Shown: positions 8,496 through 20,617, numbered from the stretch's first letter. The stretch is 64,000 nucleotides of DNA from Paenactinomyces guangxiensis (GCF_016055185.1 NZ_JAECVR010000020.1:1-64000); one strand, 5' to 3'. Notes: generated by a model from the sequence alone, not told the origin. Translations and numbers: made by a program.

Positions 8496-8511
8496 CTTCT
8501 CTCCTCAAAAG

Positions 8512-8558
8512 AAAAAAGGGTTAACGTCAGGACCGGTTGGATCCTGCCCTCACCCTTT
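8512..8558 (-). terminator. Intrinsic terminator after rplQ
   Basis: On the minus strand the outer arms AAAGGGT and ACCCTTT enclose an inner pairing of CAGGA with TCCTG, and the stem ends in TTTTTTCTTTT. It closes the long rpsJ-to-rplQ cluster. Some readthrough must be allowed if ecfA1 has no separate promoter. Confidence 0.75.
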
Positions 8559-8571
8559 CATCAACAAATAG

Positions 8572-8964
8572 TTATTTCACTAATTCCAAGAAAACCATAG
8601 GTGCCCCATCTCCGCGACGAGGGCCCAACTTAAGAATCCGTGTATAACCGCCATTCCGTTCCTCATAACGAGGTGCAATTTCATCAAACAGCTTTTTCAC
8701 TGCGTCTACTTGCTTATTATGGATTACTTCATTACCGTCGTTTTCAGTGTTAGAGCGAGTGGTGCGTACAAAAGCGGCCGCCTGACGGCGTGCGTGCAGA
8801 TCACCCCGTTTACCGAGCGTGATCAGTTTTTCAGCGATAGAGCGAACCTCTTTTGCTTTTGCTTCGGTTGTTTGGATTCGTTCATTGATGATCAGATCAG
8901 TCACAAGATCACGAAACAGTGCTTTGCGCGCTGCAGTGTCCCGACCTAATTTTTGGTATGCCAT
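8572..8964 (-). CDS. rplQ: 50S ribosomal protein L17 (bL17)
   Basis: L17 lies near the peptide exit tunnel of the large subunit. The protein has 130 residues, starting [20 protein letters not shown] and containing [16 protein letters not shown] near 47-62. It ends with [20 protein letters not shown]. About ten extra residues compared with B. subtilis fall in the middle (near [13 protein letters not shown]). It is 24 bases after rpoA and is the last gene of the alpha cluster. Confidence 0.97.
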   Translation of the reverse strand: MAYQKLGRDTAARKALFRDLVTDLIINERIQTTEAKAKEVRSIAEKLITLGKRGDLHARRQAAAFVRTTRSNTENDGNEVIHNKQVDAVKKLFDEIAPRYEERNGGYTRILKLGPRRGDGAPMVFLELVK

Positions 8965-8988
8965 CGAATTTCCCTCCCCCTACGAGTA

Positions 8989-9933
8989 CTAGTCATCGCT
9001 GCGCAAGGAAAGTCCCAATTCGGCCAACTTTTCTTGTACTTCTTCCAGCGATTTGCGTCCCAGATTACGGACTTTCATCATATCTTCTTCCGATTTCTGC
9101 GTGAGCTCCTGAACCGTATTAATGCCGGCACGTTTCAAACAGTTATAAGAGCGGACAGAGAGATCCAGTTCTTCAATGGTCATCTCCATCACTTTCTCTT
9201 TTTTGTCTTCCTCTTTTTCCACCATAATTTCCGCATCTTTGGCTTCATCCGTCAGTCCGACAAACAGCATAAGATGCTCATTTAAAATCTTGGCGCCAAG
9301 ACTCACTGCTTCATCCGGCATCAAACTGCCATTTGACCATACTTCCAGGGTCAACTTATCATAGTTGGTAACTTGTCCGACACGAGTGTTTTCCACATGG
9401 AAGTTGACACGCTCAATCGGCGTATAGATCGAATCAATCGGAATAACCCCAATAGGCTGATCTTCGTGTTTATTTTTATCAGCGGACACATATCCGCGAC
9501 CACGATTCGCCGTCATTCGAATGCGAAGGCTGGCCCCTTCGGCCAGAGTAGCGATATGAAGATCCGGATTTAAGATCTCAACATCACTGTCGGCGCGAAT
9601 GTCGCTAGCTTTTACTTCCCCGGCTCCTTCTACGTCTATCTCAAGAATTTTTTCTTCATCCGAATGAATTTTTAAAGATAGCTGCTTTAAGTTGAGAATA
9701 ATTTCAGTTGTATCCTCAACCACACCGGGAATCGTGGAAAATTCATGCAATACCCCATCAATCTGGATGGTAGTAACGGCCGCACCTGGCAATGAGGACA
9801 GCAAGATACGGCGCAGAGAGTTGCCCAGGGTAGTGCCGTATCCGCGTTCCAAGGGTTCCACAACAAATTTCCCAAATCGATGATCGTCACTGATTTCCAC
9901 AGTTTCGATCCTCGGCTTTTCAATTTCAATCAT
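8989..9933 (-). CDS. rpoA: RNA polymerase alpha subunit
   Basis: Alpha subunit (314 residues) forms the dimer on which beta and beta-prime assemble, and its C-terminal domain contacts UP elements and activators. The N-terminal domain has [20 protein letters not shown] near 24-43. The linker is acidic, and the C-terminal domain shows [19 protein letters not shown] and [12 protein letters not shown]. The ATG at 9933 gives [17 protein letters not shown], the same start as B. subtilis, with AAGGAGGG upstream. An earlier in-frame start at 9966 has no support. Confidence 0.98.
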   Translation of the reverse strand: MIEIEKPRIETVEISDDHRFGKFVVEPLERGYGTTLGNSLRRILLSSLPGAAVTTIQIDGVLHEFSTIPGVVEDTTEIILNLKQLSLKIHSDEEKILEIDVEGAGEVKASDIRADSDVEILNPDLHIATLAEGASLRIRMTANRGRGYVSADKNKHEDQPIGVIPIDSIYTPIERVNFHVENTRVGQVTNYDKLTLEVWSNGSLMPDEAVSLGAKILNEHLMLFVGLTDEAKDAEIMVEKEEDKKEKVMEMTIEELDLSVRSYNCLKRAGINTVQELTQKSEEDMMKVRNLGRKSLEEVQEKLAELGLSLRSDD

Positions 9934-10098
9934 ACGGCTAACAAACCCTCCTTCTGAACGTCGCATTCCGGGCGTTATCTCACCGTCTGGTGAATAAGAT
10001 GTTGTGTAAGCATAGGAATGGTGAGTTTATCGGGTCCTATCCAGTATACACAAACTTCTTCCAAATTAAACCACGGACTTGATTTGGTGAAGGGCTCA

Positions 10099-10497
10099 TT
10101 ATACACGGCGACGTTTCGGCGGGCGGCAACCATTGTGCGGGATCGGTGTAACATCTTTGATCAAGTTGACTTCCAAACCTGCCGCTTGCAGAGAACGGAT
10201 CGCTGCTTCGCGACCAGCCCCGGGTCCTTTTACCATTACTTCAACAGATCTCATTCCGTTTTCCATCGCCGTTTTTGCTGCCTGTTCAGCAGCCATTTGC
10301 GCTGCGAAAGGAGTGCTTTTGCGGGAGCCTTTGAAACCCATGGTCCCGGCACTCGCCCAGGCAACAACATTACCGCGCGGATCCGTAATGGTAATGATGG
10401 TGTTGTTGAAAGTGGAACGAATGTGTACAACTCCGGACTCAATATTCTTTTTCGCACGACGTTTAACGCGTTGAGTAGTAGTTTTGCGTTTAGCCAC
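10099..10497 (-). CDS. rpsK: 30S ribosomal protein S11 (uS11)
   Basis: S11 forms part of the platform that holds the E-site mRNA region. The protein has 132 residues with a basic N-terminus. The conserved core [19 protein letters not shown] is near 26-44 and [19 protein letters not shown] near 91-109. It ends in [11 protein letters not shown]. It lies 21 bases behind rpsM; the 165-base gap before rpoA holds no gene. Confidence 0.98.
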   Translation of the reverse strand: MAKRKTTTQRVKRRAKKNIESGVVHIRSTFNNTIITITDPRGNVVAWASAGTMGFKGSRKSTPFAAQMAAEQAAKTAMENGMRSVEVMVKGPGAGREAAIRSLQAAGLEVNLIKDVTPIPHNGCRPPKRRRV

Positions 10498-10518
10498 TAT
10501 TTTCCCTCCTTACTTCTC

Positions 10519-10887
10519 TTATTTCTTTTTGTTTGCTACCGTACGGCGCGGCCCTTTACGGGTACGGGCATTCGTTTTGGAACGCTGTCCGCGAACCGGC
10601 AAGCCGCGGCGATGGCGGATTCCACGATAAGAACCGATCTCAATCAGGCGTTTGATGTTGAGGGCTGTTTCACGACGCAAGTCACCTTCAACGATCAGGT
10701 TTTTATCAATGTAGCTGCGGAGTTTTGCGACTTCATCTTCGGTCAGGTCGCGAACGCGAGTATCCGGATTAATACCGGTAGCTTCCAGGATTTTTTTGGC
10801 TTGTGAACGACCAATTCCATAAATATAGGTGAGGGCAACCTCAACCCGCTTTTCACGTGGCAGGTCAATACCTTCAATACGTGCCAT
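10519..10887 (-). CDS. rpsM: 30S ribosomal protein S13 (uS13)
   Basis: S13 sits in the 30S head and bridges to the large subunit and P-site tRNA. The protein has 122 residues. The motif [20 protein letters not shown] is at the start and [20 protein letters not shown] near 92-111, with a lysine-rich tail. It follows rpmJ by 17 bases, the first core gene after the infA-rpmJ pair. Confidence 0.98.
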   Translation of the reverse strand: MARIEGIDLPREKRVEVALTYIYGIGRSQAKKILEATGINPDTRVRDLTEDEVAKLRSYIDKNLIVEGDLRRETALNIKRLIEIGSYRGIRHRRGLPVRGQRSKTNARTRKGPRRTVANKKK

Positions 10888-10904
10888 CCATTACACCTCC
10901 CGTC

Positions 10905-11304
<400 letters not shown>

Positions 11305-11308
11305 CGAC

Positions 11309-11623
11309 TCACTCTCCTTTCTGCTCATGCTTGGCATTCTGGAGCAGGTACTGGTTCAGGGCGTATCGCAACTTCGCATTATTCACACGACCGAATTCCT
11401 CTAAAACGTCAGCTACTTCCCCGGCCACCACGTTGGTCACCTGGATATGCTTTACGTTTTTCTTTTTCGGACGATCAAACTTGCGCTGGTTACCGTCGGC
11501 CAACCAAACAAAGTGAGGTGCTTCCAAGCCAATGACAATCGCATACGTCCCAGCTTCTCGTCCGCGCAGTACACGAACAATTTGCCCTAGACGGGGTCGA
11601 CTGTCAACATCTGTCACATTCAT
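11309..11623 (-). CDS. KOW-domain RNA-binding protein, L14e-like
   Basis: Small protein (about 104 residues) with an N-terminal KOW motif, [22 protein letters not shown] at 11-32 of the translation. It belongs to the family annotated as L14e-like RNA-binding protein (YbzG in B. subtilis), which regularly lies between map and infA. The second half is charged with a KKKNVKHI patch. Role in the ribosome is presumed, not known. Start could be ATG 11623 or the adjacent GTG 11626; both follow AGGTGAAGG. Four bases separate it from infA. Confidence 0.85.
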   Translation of the reverse strand: MNVTDVDSRPRLGQIVRVLRGREAGTYAIVIGLEAPHFVWLADGNQRKFDRPKKKNVKHIQVTNVVAGEVADVLEEFGRVNNAKLRYALNQYLLQNAKHEQKGE

Positions 11624-11639
11624 CACCCTTCACCTGAAA

Positions 11640-13039
<1,400 letters not shown>

Positions 13040-13146
13040 TCATCCCTCCCGGTTCATTGCCTGTGAGCGGCTCGCGTGTAAAGTCATGGATGACAAACCT
13101 GCTCATGCATAGTCCCCGGATGGGCTCCGGGGGATCTTCATTGAAC

Positions 13147-14451
13147 CTATTTATTCATAAAACCTTTGTAATGACGCTTAATCAACTGGCTTTCGATCGT
13201 TTTCATCGTTTCAAGAGCTACCCCGACCACGATTAAAAGAGAGGTACCGCCGATTTGCACGCTTTGAGGCAGATCGGCAACGATGATCAGGAAGACAGGC
13301 AGAATGGACACAGCCGCCAGGAACAGAGCACCCGTAAGCGTGAGTCGATTCATCACCCGGGTCATATAGGTGGATGTGTTTTTACCCGGACGGATGCCGG
13401 GGATAAAGCCGCCGTTTTTCTTCATCTGATCAGCCAGTTGGATGGGGTTGATCTGCACAAACGTGTAGAAATAAGTAAAGCCGATGATCAGGATTACGTA
13501 GAGAACCATACCAATCCCAAACTGGTTTGGATTAAAGTTTGCACTTATCCAGTCAGCTACGGGATTTCCGGCCCAGAACTGTGCAATGGTAGGCGGAAAC
13601 ATGATTAAGGAAATGGCAAAGATGACTGGTATCACACCTGCTGCATTTACTTTCAAAGGAATATGGGTAGATTGCCCACCGTACATTTTACGCCCGACAA
13701 CACGTTTGGTGTACTGTACCGGAATTCTCCTCACACCTTGCTGGATATAGATAACCCCAACAATGACGAGAACGACAACCAACAGAATGCCTACAGCTTT
13801 GACGATGCTTAAGAAAATCTGTTGTTTGGGATCAATGAACAGTGTTGTATATATCAAATCCAGATAGCCTGGGATGGCAGCGACGATACCTGCAAAAATA
13901 AGAATGGAAATTCCGTTTCCAATTCCTTTGTCAGTGATTTGCTCACCCATCCACATCATAAAGGCTGTACCCGCCGTGAGAGTTAAAGAGATCAGGGCAA
14001 AACTGAAAAAGCTCTCATCCGTGATAAATCCGCCCTGTCCCATATTATTGAATCCGATCGACAGACCAATAGACTGGATCAGCGCCAGTACAATGGTAAA
14101 ATACCGTGTGAACTGGGCCAGCTTTCTCCGGCCGGTTTCGCCTTCCTTGGCCCAACGGGCAAACGCTGGGATTACGTCCATCGTTAACAGATTTACAATA
14201 ATCGAAGCTGTGATATAAGGCATTATACCCATTGCAAAAATCGAGAAGTTGCTTAGTGCATTACCCGAGAAGGCGTTGATCAATCCAAATATACCTTCTC
14301 CCCCGCCCATCAACTGCTTCAATGCTTCTGCGTTTGTGTTGGGAACCGGAATAAAGCTGCCGATCCGAAAGATAACTAACATCATCAATGTAAACAGGAT
14401 ACGACGACGAAGATCTTCCACCTTAAAAATGTTACCCAGGTTCCGAATCAT
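13147..14451 (-). CDS. secY: Protein translocase subunit SecY
   Basis: Channel subunit of the Sec translocon, 434 residues with about ten membrane segments. Family marks are IGSFIPVPNTNAEAL near 24-38, the cytoplasmic loop with QYTKRVVGRKMYGGQSTHIP near 240-259 and the C-terminal IESQLIKRHYKGF. Its ATG shares one base with the rplO stop, the normal spc arrangement. SecE is encoded elsewhere in this window (41007). Confidence 0.98.
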   Translation of the reverse strand: MIRNLGNIFKVEDLRRRILFTLMMLVIFRIGSFIPVPNTNAEALKQLMGGGEGIFGLINAFSGNALSNFSIFAMGIMPYITASIIVNLLTMDVIPAFARWAKEGETGRRKLAQFTRYFTIVLALIQSIGLSIGFNNMGQGGFITDESFFSFALISLTLTAGTAFMMWMGEQITDKGIGNGISILIFAGIVAAIPGYLDLIYTTLFIDPKQQIFLSIVKAVGILLVVVLVIVGVIYIQQGVRRIPVQYTKRVVGRKMYGGQSTHIPLKVNAAGVIPVIFAISLIMFPPTIAQFWAGNPVADWISANFNPNQFGIGMVLYVILIIGFTYFYTFVQINPIQLADQMKKNGGFIPGIRPGKNTSTYMTRVMNRLTLTGALFLAAVSILPVFLIIVADLPQSVQIGGTSLLIVVGVALETMKTIESQLIKRHYKGFMNK

Positions 14452-14891
14452 TAGATTACCTCCGTCGCTCCACCAGCGGCGGTGATTTTTTCTGTTGCCG
14501 ACTTCGAGAACTTATGAGCCTTTATGGTTAATTTTTTGTTAAGTTCACCGTCACCCAACACTTTCAATCCATCTTTAAGGCTTTTCACAACTCCTGTTTC
14601 CATAAGAAGCTCAGGCGTTACTTCCGTACCTTCCTCAAAACGGTTCAATACATCCAGGTTGACAATTGCATATTCCACCCGATTCGGGTTTGTAAAACCA
14701 CGTTTTGGCAACCGTCTGTAAATCGGGTTTTGTCCCCCTTCAAAACCAGGACGTACGCCGCCACCGGAGCGGGCTTTTTGCCCTTTATGGCCTCTGCCTG
14801 CCGTTTTCCCCTGGCCGGCGGCGATTCCGCGACCCAGGCGTTTTCTCTTTTTCCGAGAACCTTCAGCAGGTTTTAATTCATGAAGTTTCAT
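14451..14891 (-). CDS. rplO: 50S ribosomal protein L15 (uL15)
   Basis: L15 is a late-assembly large-subunit protein with a long basic extension. The protein has 146 residues, and begins [20 protein letters not shown], then the glycine-rich [20 protein letters not shown] stretch. The C-terminal [19 protein letters not shown] is conserved. ATG 14891 fits the family. Three extra residues from an upstream start at 14900 are not supported. It follows rpmD by 33 bases. Confidence 0.97.
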   Translation of the reverse strand: MKLHELKPAEGSRKKRKRLGRGIAAGQGKTAGRGHKGQKARSGGGVRPGFEGGQNPIYRRLPKRGFTNPNRVEYAIVNLDVLNRFEEGTEVTPELLMETGVVKSLKDGLKVLGDGELNKKLTIKAHKFSKSATEKITAAGGATEVI

Positions 14892-14924
14892 TCCTCGCAC
14901 CTCCTCTTCATCATATCATGCAAA

Positions 14925-15113
14925 TTACTCGTTGATTTCTTTGACTTCGACCAGGTGTTTGACTTTGTTGATCATACCACGGATGGCCGGATTGTCTTGA
15001 TGAAGAACGGTCTGTTCGCGCTTTTTGAGACCGAGTGTGCGCAGGGTGACACGTTGCACTTCAGGACGGCCGATCATGCTCCGTTTGAGGGTTATCGCCA
15101 ATTTGTTTGCCAC
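14925..15113 (-). CDS. rpmD: 50S ribosomal protein L30 (uL30)
   Basis: L30, 62 residues from a GTG start. [20 protein letters not shown] and [20 protein letters not shown] are diagnostic. The ATG at 15119 lies immediately after AAGGAGGG, too close for initiation, while the GTG at 15113 has the right spacing and gives the family N-terminus. Twelve bases separate it from rpsE. Confidence 0.95.
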   Translation of the reverse strand: MANKLAITLKRSMIGRPEVQRVTLRTLGLKKREQTVLHQDNPAIRGMINKVKHLVEVKEINE

Positions 15114-15125
15114 GGTCATCCCTCC

Positions 15126-15644
15126 TTATCCTAACAATTCTTCTACGCTTTTTCCGCGCAGTCTGGCTACATCTTCAGGACGCTTTAAGCTTTGCAATCC
15201 GGACAGCGTGGCACGAACCATGTTAATGGGGTTGTTAGAGCCGGTAGATTTGGTGAGGATATCACCCACACCCGCTACATTCAATACATCGCGCACAGGA
15301 CCTCCGGCAATGACACCCGTACCTTTGGAAGCCGGCTTTAAGAGAACCCGGCCTGCACCGTAATGTCCGATCGTGTCATGAGGAATGGTGCTTCCCATGA
15401 GCGGTACGGAGATCATGTTCTTCTTCGCATCTTCAATTCCTTTACGAATTGCTTCCGGCACTTCAGCAGCTTTACCGATCCCTGCTCCCACTTTTCCTTT
15501 ACCGTCGCCAACAACCACAAGCGCACTGAAGCTGAAGCGGCGACCACCTTTAACAACTTTCGCTACACGGTTAATATTAACCACTTTTTCCAGATACTCG
15601 GATTGTGCAGCATCTTTTTTGCGTGGTTTTTCCTGTTTGCTCAA
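15126..15644 (-). CDS. rpsE: 30S ribosomal protein S5 (uS5)
   Basis: S5 acts in decoding fidelity and mRNA unwinding. The protein has 172 residues; [20 protein letters not shown] is near 18-37 and [17 protein letters not shown] near 110-126. The start is TTG at 15644 with GGAGGT eight bases upstream; the same bases TTGA also contain the rplR stop, a four-base overlap. Residues of the N-terminal loop around VKGGRRFSF look wild type with regard to known spectinomycin-resistance sites. Confidence 0.97.
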   Translation of the reverse strand: MSKQEKPRKKDAAQSEYLEKVVNINRVAKVVKGGRRFSFSALVVVGDGKGKVGAGIGKAAEVPEAIRKGIEDAKKNMISVPLMGSTIPHDTIGHYGAGRVLLKPASKGTGVIAGGPVRDVLNVAGVGDILTKSTGSNNPINMVRATLSGLQSLKRPEDVARLRGKSVEELLG

Positions 15645-16009
15645 AAGTCGAGACCTCCTTCCCTTGCTCCTTCGGCTAATGCTTTGACGCGACCATGATA
15701 AATATATCCGCCCCGGTCAAAGACAACGGCTTTATAGCCCTTCTCGATCGCCCGTTTTGCAATCATTTCACCGACATTACGCGCACCATCAACCGTAGCG
15801 GCACCCACGCCCTTACCTTTAAATTCCGGATCAAGGGTAGAGGCGGCTACCAGGGTGGTACCAGTAGTATCATCGATCAGCTGTGCGTAAATATTTTTTG
15901 AAGAACGGAAAACATTGAGGCGGGGACGCTCAGCCGTGCCAAAAAGTTTCTTCCGAACACGCAAGTGGCGTTTTTTACGCTTTTTATTGCGATCTTCTTT
16001 TTGAATCAC
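15641..16009 (-). CDS. rplR: 50S ribosomal protein L18 (uL18)
   Basis: L18 helps bring 5S rRNA into the large subunit. From GTG 16009 the protein has 122 residues, starting [18 protein letters not shown]. It contains [20 protein letters not shown] near 24-43 and ends [24 protein letters not shown] four codons earlier (16021) directly abuts the ribosome-binding site and would add residues not found in relatives, so 16009 is preferred. Confidence 0.93.
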   Translation of the reverse strand: MIQKEDRNKKRKKRHLRVRKKLFGTAERPRLNVFRSSKNIYAQLIDDTTGTTLVAASTLDPEFKGKGVGAATVDGARNVGEMIAKRAIEKGYKAVVFDRGGYIYHGRVKALAEGAREGGLDF

Positions 16010-16043
16010 GGTCCAGCTCACTCCCTTCTAATCAGCATGTTTA

Positions 16044-16580
16044 TTACTTACCGGTTTTACCTTCTTTACGTCTGATTCGTTCGTCGCTGTATTTAATCCC
16101 TTTTCCTTTGTATGGTTCAGGCTCGCGGATCGCACGAATGTTAGCTGCTACAGCACCTACTTTTTGTTTATCAATTCCACGTACGATAATTTGTGTGGCT
16201 GAAGGAACTTCCAGTTCGATTCCTTCTTCCGGGTTAACTTCAACCGGATGAGAATAGCCAACGTTTAATACCACGTTGTTCCCCTTCTTGGAAGCCCGGT
16301 AACCGACACCAACCAGCTCAAGCGTTTTGGAGAAGCCGTTGGATACCCCCTCAACCATGTTAGCGACCAGGCTGCGGGTTGTACCATGAAGAGCACGATG
16401 CGTGCGGTGATCACTTGGACGTTCCACAATCAGCTCATTATTCTCCAGCTTGACGGCGATATCGGGATGGAAGTCGCGGGATAACGTTCCTTTTGGACCT
16501 TTAACGGTAACTTTGTTTCCCTCGATTTTCACTTCTACACCGTTTGGTACTGTGATCGGCTTTCTTCCGATACGAGACAT
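16044..16580 (-). CDS. rplF: 50S ribosomal protein L6 (uL6)
   Basis: L6 contacts the sarcin-ricin region near the factor-binding site. The protein has 178 residues from ATG 16580 ([20 protein letters not shown]). Both L6 repeats are present, with [20 protein letters not shown] near 71-90 and the C-terminal [20 protein letters not shown]. The earlier start at 16595 overlaps the ribosome-binding region and is rejected. It is 28 bases from rpsH. Confidence 0.97.
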   Translation of the reverse strand: MSRIGRKPITVPNGVEVKIEGNKVTVKGPKGTLSRDFHPDIAVKLENNELIVERPSDHRTHRALHGTTRSLVANMVEGVSNGFSKTLELVGVGYRASKKGNNVVLNVGYSHPVEVNPEEGIELEVPSATQIIVRGIDKQKVGAVAANIRAIREPEPYKGKGIKYSDERIRRKEGKTGK

Positions 16581-16608
16581 TCCATTCACCTCCATCCAAA
16601 AAACTTTC

Positions 16609-17007
16609 TTACCAGATGTACGCGATTACCTCTCCGCCTACTTTTTGTTGGCGTGCTTCATGATCTGTCATCACGCCTCTGTTGGTAGACAGGATAGCGA
16701 TGCCCAAACCGCGCAAAACGCGTGGAATATCATTGGCTTTCGCATAAACACGCAAACCGGGTTTACTAATCCGTTTCAGACCTGTGATTACTTTTTCATT
16801 GTTGGGTCCGTATTTCAAGAAGATCCGCAAGATGCCTTGCTTGTTGTCTTCAATGTACTCTGCATCACGAATAAAACCCTCGCGCTTCAGAATCTCGGCA
16901 ATTTCCCGTTTCATACGAGAAGCAGGGAGCTCTACGCTTTCATGGCGCACCATGTTGGCATTACGGATTCTTGTAAGCATATCAGCAATCGGATCTGTCA
17001 TCACCAT
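16609..17007 (-). CDS. rpsH: 30S ribosomal protein S8 (uS8)
   Basis: S8 is a primary 16S rRNA-binding protein and, in many bacteria, represses the spc operon. The protein has 132 residues beginning [19 protein letters not shown], the B. subtilis start. It includes [20 protein letters not shown] near 42-61 and ends GGEVIAYIW. It follows rpsN by 25 bases. Confidence 0.98.
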   Translation of the reverse strand: MVMTDPIADMLTRIRNANMVRHESVELPASRMKREIAEILKREGFIRDAEYIEDNKQGILRIFLKYGPNNEKVITGLKRISKPGLRVYAKANDIPRVLRGLGIAILSTNRGVMTDHEARQQKVGGEVIAYIW

Positions 17008-17032
17008 GCGAGACTCCTCCTTCCTTTCGTCA

Positions 17033-17218
17033 TTACCAGCTTGCTTTTTTTACGCCGGGAATCTGACCTTTATAGGCCAATTCACGGAAGCAAATACGAC
17101 AGAGACGGAACTTGCGCAAGACCGAATGCGGCCGTCCGCAACGTTCACAACGAGTGTACTCGCGCACTTTGAATTTCGGTTTGCGCTGAGACTTCACGAT
17201 CATTGATTTTTTGGCCAA
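17033..17218 (-). CDS. rpsN: 30S ribosomal protein S14, zinc-binding type Z (uS14)
   Basis: Short S14 form of 61 residues. Four cysteines, CERC near 24-27 and CRIC near 40-43, bind zinc. The type-Z form is the usual one in the spc operon of Bacillales, while the longer zinc-free paralogue (rpsN2) is induced in zinc starvation and is not in this window. It ends [11 protein letters not shown]. It is 42 bases after rplE. Confidence 0.98.
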   Translation of the reverse strand: MAKKSMIVKSQRKPKFKVREYTRCERCGRPHSVLRKFRLCRICFRELAYKGQIPGVKKASW

Positions 17219-17260
17219 CGGATTCCCTCCTTTAGCAATTGATTATAAACCGGTCAAGAT

Positions 17261-17803
17261 TTATCTGCGAAATGGCATTCCCATTTGTGTTAAAAGCTCA
17301 CGTGCTTCTTCATCGGTATTGGCAGTGGTTACAATCACAACATCCATACCTCGGACTTTGTCGACCTTGTCGTACGAGATTTCCGGGAAGATGAGCTGCT
17401 CCTTCAGTCCCAGAGTGTAGTTTCCGCGTCCATCAAAAGACTTTGGAGAAACTCCGCGGAAATCGCGCACCCGAGGCAGAGCAACATTGATGAGTTTGTC
17501 CAGGAAGTGATACATACGCTCTCCACGGAGTGTCACTTTTACACCAATCGGCATTCCCTCACGGAGCTTAAATCCGGCGATTGATTTCTTCGCACGAGTA
17601 ACCACTGGTTTCTGACCGGAGATCAGGGTGAGGTCCTCTACTGCGCTGTCCAATACTTTGGCATTTTGCACAGCTTCACCCACACCCATGTTGATGACAA
17701 TCTTTTCGATTTTCGGCACTTGCATGGGTGATTTGTAGTTAAACTTTTTCATCAATGCCGGAGTAACTTCATTTTTAAACTGTTCTTTTAAACGAGCTGA
17801 CAC
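17261..17803 (-). CDS. rplE: 50S ribosomal protein L5 (uL5)
   Basis: L5 binds 5S rRNA and touches P-site tRNA. The protein has 180 residues starting from GTG at 17803. Recognisable are [20 protein letters not shown] near 38-57, [19 protein letters not shown] near 69-87 and the C-terminal [26 protein letters not shown] lies upstream of the GTG. It follows rplX by 27 bases. Confidence 0.97.
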   Translation of the reverse strand: MSARLKEQFKNEVTPALMKKFNYKSPMQVPKIEKIVINMGVGEAVQNAKVLDSAVEDLTLISGQKPVVTRAKKSIAGFKLREGMPIGVKVTLRGERMYHFLDKLINVALPRVRDFRGVSPKSFDGRGNYTLGLKEQLIFPEISYDKVDKVRGMDVVIVTTANTDEEARELLTQMGMPFRR

Positions 17804-17830
17804 CAGGTGAACCTCCCTTCATTAGCAAAG

Positions 17831-18205
17831 TTACTTGTCAAGAATTTCACCGGACTTTTTGGCGTAACGTACTTTCTTCGTTTCACCGTTTTTGCCTTCG
17901 ATATACTTATACCCAACCCGGGTTGGCTCTTTGGTTTTCGGATCTTCAATCATCAAGTTTGAGATATGAATCGGTGCTTCTTTTTCGATGATACCACCTT
18001 GAGGATGGGCTTGAGTCGGACGAGAGTGTTTTTTCACCATATTGACACCCTCAACCAATGCACGGTTCTCTTTCGGGAAAACTTTGATCACACGACCTTT
18101 AGTGTAAACTTTTTTGCCGTTTTCAAAGTAGGGGGCTTCTTTCCCGCGCATAACGATGACGGTGTCTCCCGTTTTGATGTGCAGTTTATTTGGTTTACCG
18201 GACAT
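17831..18205 (-). CDS. rplX: 50S ribosomal protein L24 (uL24), with enlarged KOW loop
   Basis: L24 starts large-subunit assembly. The protein is 124 residues, about 20 longer than in B. subtilis. After the KOW start ([14 protein letters not shown]) comes an extra segment of roughly nine residues, [11 protein letters not shown], before [19 protein letters not shown]. The N-terminus is also nine residues longer (MSGKPNKLH). The rest, [20 protein letters not shown], is standard. ATG 18205 follows GGAGGT; a start at 18214 is not needed. Confidence 0.95.
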   Translation of the reverse strand: MSGKPNKLHIKTGDTVIVMRGKEAPYFENGKKVYTKGRVIKVFPKENRALVEGVNMVKKHSRPTQAHPQGGIIEKEAPIHISNLMIEDPKTKEPTRVGYKYIEGKNGETKKVRYAKKSGEILDK

Positions 18206-18259
18206 GCTCGGCACCTCCTTACTTTCGGGAGTGTTTCTAAAACGGAGTTGGTTTTATCC

Positions 18260-18628
18260 TTACAGCACTTCCGGTGCCAGAGAGATAATCTTCATAAAGT
18301 CGCGCTCACGCAATTCGCGGGCAACTGGTCCGAAAATACGTGTTCCCCGGGGGCTTTTGTCCTCTTTGATCACAACAGCAGCGTTTTCGTCAAACCGGAT
18401 GTAGGAGCCATCAGCACGGCGCGTAGGACGCACAGTACGAACAACAACGCACTTCACTACATCACCCTTCTTGACAACACCGCCGGGTGTTGCTTGTTTC
18501 ACTGAAGCAACAATCACATCGCCGATGCTGGCAGTGGCCTTTTTAGACCCGCCTAATACCCGGATACACATGACTTCCTTCGCGCCGGAGTTATCTGCCA
18601 CACGAAGACGAGTTTGAGGTTGAATCAT
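18260..18628 (-). CDS. rplN: 50S ribosomal protein L14 (uL14)
   Basis: L14 lies at the subunit interface. The protein has 122 residues beginning [40 protein letters not shown] is near 36-55 and [20 protein letters not shown] is the C-terminus. ATG 18628 is the conserved start; an upstream in-frame codon at 18652 lies within the spacer to rpsQ. Confidence 0.98.
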   Translation of the reverse strand: MIQPQTRLRVADNSGAKEVMCIRVLGGSKKATASIGDVIVASVKQATPGGVVKKGDVVKCVVVRTVRPTRRADGSYIRFDENAAVVIKEDKSPRGTRIFGPVARELRERDFMKIISLAPEVL

Positions 18629-18668
18629 CAGTTTCCCTCCTTCCCGTGTCAATCACACGCATATGAAG

Positions 18669-18935
18669 TTAGATAATAACCGCTTCTTCCACGATATCCA
18701 CCAAACGCCACCGCTTATCTTTGGACAGCGGGCGGGTCTCCATGATTTTTACGATATCGCCAACTTTGGCTTTGTTTTCTTCATCATGGGCCTTAAACTT
18801 TTTGGTGTACTTGACGCGTTTTCCGTACAGCGGATCTTTTTTGTAGGTTTCTACAGTGACGACGATCGTTTTATCCATTTTATCGCTGACCACTTTGCCG
18901 ACACGTACTTTACGGCGAGTCGTACGCTCGTTCAT
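18669..18935 (-). CDS. rpsQ: 30S ribosomal protein S17 (uS17)
   Basis: S17, 88 residues, binds 16S rRNA early in 30S assembly. [20 protein letters not shown] is near 13-32 and [20 protein letters not shown] near 58-77. The start ATGA overlaps the rpmC stop by four bases. There are 40 bases to rplN. Confidence 0.97.
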   Translation of the reverse strand: MNERTTRRKVRVGKVVSDKMDKTIVVTVETYKKDPLYGKRVKYTKKFKAHDEENKAKVGDIVKIMETRPLSKDKRWRLVDIVEEAVII

Positions 18936-19144
18936 CCCTGTTTCCTCCTTTCGATTCCCAGTTCACGTTCCCGAAGAACCGTTTTGCAACGGGCAATGTT
19001 TTTACGGACTTGACTCAAGCGAGCCGGGTTATCCAATTGTCCCGTCGCAGACTGGAACCGGAGGTTAAACAGTTCCTCTTTGTACTGTGCGAGCTTTTGC
19101 TCGATCTCGGCGGTGGTCAACTCGATCAGCTCTTTCGCTTTCAT
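18932..19144 (-). CDS. rpmC: 50S ribosomal protein L29 (uL29)
   Basis: L29, 70 residues, is close to the tunnel exit where trigger factor and SRP dock. The helical hairpin reads [20 protein letters not shown] near 19-38, followed by [20 protein letters not shown]. It overlaps rplP (upstream) and rpsQ (downstream) by four bases each, so the three genes are tightly coupled. Confidence 0.97.
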   Translation of the reverse strand: MKAKELIELTTAEIEQKLAQYKEELFNLRFQSATGQLDNPARLSQVRKNIARCKTVLRERELGIERRKQG

Positions 19145-19566
19145 TGGTTACCACCCGCTTCTTCACGTTTCACAAATTTTGTTTTGATCGGAAGTTTGTT
19201 AGCCGCAAGCCGCATCGCTTCACGAGCAGTTTCTTCCGGAACACCTGCCAGTTCAAACATAATTTTACCTGGCTTCACGACAGCTACCCATTTCTCCGGG
19301 GAGCCTTTACCGCTACCCATCCGAACTTCAAGCGGCTTTTGGGTAATCGGTTTGTCCGGGAAAATTTTGATCCAAACTTTCCCGCCCCGTTTGATATAGC
19401 GAGTCATAGCGATACGTGCTGCCTCGATTTGGCGGTTGGTGATCCAGGACGGCTCAAGAGCTTGCAGGCCGTATTCACCGAATGCTACCTCCGTACCACC
19501 CTTGGCACGACCTCTCATTTTGCCGCGGTGCTGACGACGATATTTCACGCGTTTTGGCAATAGCAT
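19141..19566 (-). CDS. rplP: 50S ribosomal protein L16 (uL16)
   Basis: L16 organises the A-site tRNA elbow in the large subunit. The protein has 141 residues starting [40 protein letters not shown] is near 41-60 and [20 protein letters not shown] near 64-83. It follows rpsC by two bases. Confidence 0.98.
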   Translation of the reverse strand: MLLPKRVKYRRQHRGKMRGRAKGGTEVAFGEYGLQALEPSWITNRQIEAARIAMTRYIKRGGKVWIKIFPDKPITQKPLEVRMGSGKGSPEKWVAVVKPGKIMFELAGVPEETAREAMRLAANKLPIKTKFVKREEAGGNQ

Positions 19567-19568
19567 GC

Positions 19569-20228
19569 TTACTCGCCTCCTTCCACTTCTCCCTTGTTTT
19601 TCGCAGGAAGAACTTCTCCACGGTAAATCCAGACTTTTACACCGATCCGCCCGTAAGTGGTGTGAGCTTCCGCAAAGCCATAGTCAATGTCTGCACGCAG
19701 GGTGTGCAGAGGAACCGTACCTTCGCTGTAACCCTCACTGCGCGCGATATCCGCACCGCCCAAACGTCCGCTCACCATGGTGCGAACACCTTTTGCGCCT
19801 GCACGCAGGGTGCGTCCGATCGCTTGCTTCATCGCACGGCGGAAAGAAATCCGGCGCTCTAATTGTTGAGCAATGTTTTCAGCAACGAGATAAGCGTCAA
19901 GCTCAGGGTTTTTCACTTCATTGATGTTGATGTGGACTTTTTTGTTAGTCAATTTCGCCAGTGCCTGACGCAATGATTCAACTTCTGTACCGCCTTTACC
20001 GATCACCATACCCGGCTTCGCTGTGTGGATGCCGATGTTTACCCGATTTGCAGCACGTTCGATCTCGATTTTGGAAACCGCCGCATCTTTCAGGCGATTT
20101 CTGATGAATTCACGGATCTTAATGTCTTCATGCAACAGTTCAGCATAATCTTTTCCGCCAAACCATTTTGAATCCCAGTCACGGATAATGCCAACACGTA
20201 GTCCAACTGGATGTACCTTTTGACCCAA
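19569..20228 (-). CDS. rpsC: 30S ribosomal protein S3 (uS3)
   Basis: S3 forms part of the mRNA entry tunnel and helicase. The protein has 219 residues with a KH domain ([16 protein letters not shown] near 72-87) and the C-terminal [16 protein letters not shown] region. Translation begins at TTG 20228, nine bases from AGGAGGG; the nearer ATG is out of frame. A short acidic tail, GEVEGGE, ends the protein. Confidence 0.97.
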   Translation of the reverse strand: MGQKVHPVGLRVGIIRDWDSKWFGGKDYAELLHEDIKIREFIRNRLKDAAVSKIEIERAANRVNIGIHTAKPGMVIGKGGTEVESLRQALAKLTNKKVHININEVKNPELDAYLVAENIAQQLERRISFRRAMKQAIGRTLRAGAKGVRTMVSGRLGGADIARSEGYSEGTVPLHTLRADIDYGFAEAHTTYGRIGVKVWIYRGEVLPAKNKGEVEGGE

Positions 20229-20253
20229 AGCTTCATCCCTCCTTATTCAGTCA

Positions 20254-20586
20254 TTATTTTTCCGATACCACAACAGTAATATGGCTGGTACGTTTGTTAA
20301 TTCTGCTCGCACGACCCATAGCGCGGGGCATATATCGTTTCATTGTGGGCCCCTCATCGACAAAAGCTTTTTCAACAACCAAGCGGCCAGTGTCCAAATT
20401 GTAGTTGTGTTCAGCGTTCGCCACGGCTGATGAAAGAACTTTTTCAATGATCGGTGAGGCGGCACGAGGAGTAAAGCGAAGAATAGCTAGAGCCTCTTCC
20501 ACAGATTTGCCACGAATCAGATCGATAACCAAACGCGCTTTGCGCGGAGCGATACGCACATTGCGTGCAACAGCTTTTGCTTGCAT
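20254..20586 (-). CDS. rplV: 50S ribosomal protein L22 (uL22)
   Basis: L22 lines the exit tunnel with its beta-hairpin. The protein has 110 residues; [20 protein letters not shown] is near 8-27 and [20 protein letters not shown], the hairpin tip, near 79-98. No insertion of the kind linked to macrolide resistance is seen in the hairpin. It follows rpsS by 31 bases. Confidence 0.98.
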   Translation of the reverse strand: MQAKAVARNVRIAPRKARLVIDLIRGKSVEEALAILRFTPRAASPIIEKVLSSAVANAEHNYNLDTGRLVVEKAFVDEGPTMKRYMPRAMGRASRINKRTSHITVVVSEK

Positions 20587-20617
20587 AGTCTGACCTCCTC
20601 TCGCGAAGACCTATCCT

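Noticed and set aside
13109-13133. GC-rich hairpin between secY and adk as a terminator
   Set aside because: There is no U-tract on the minus strand, and secY, adk and map are normally co-transcribed.
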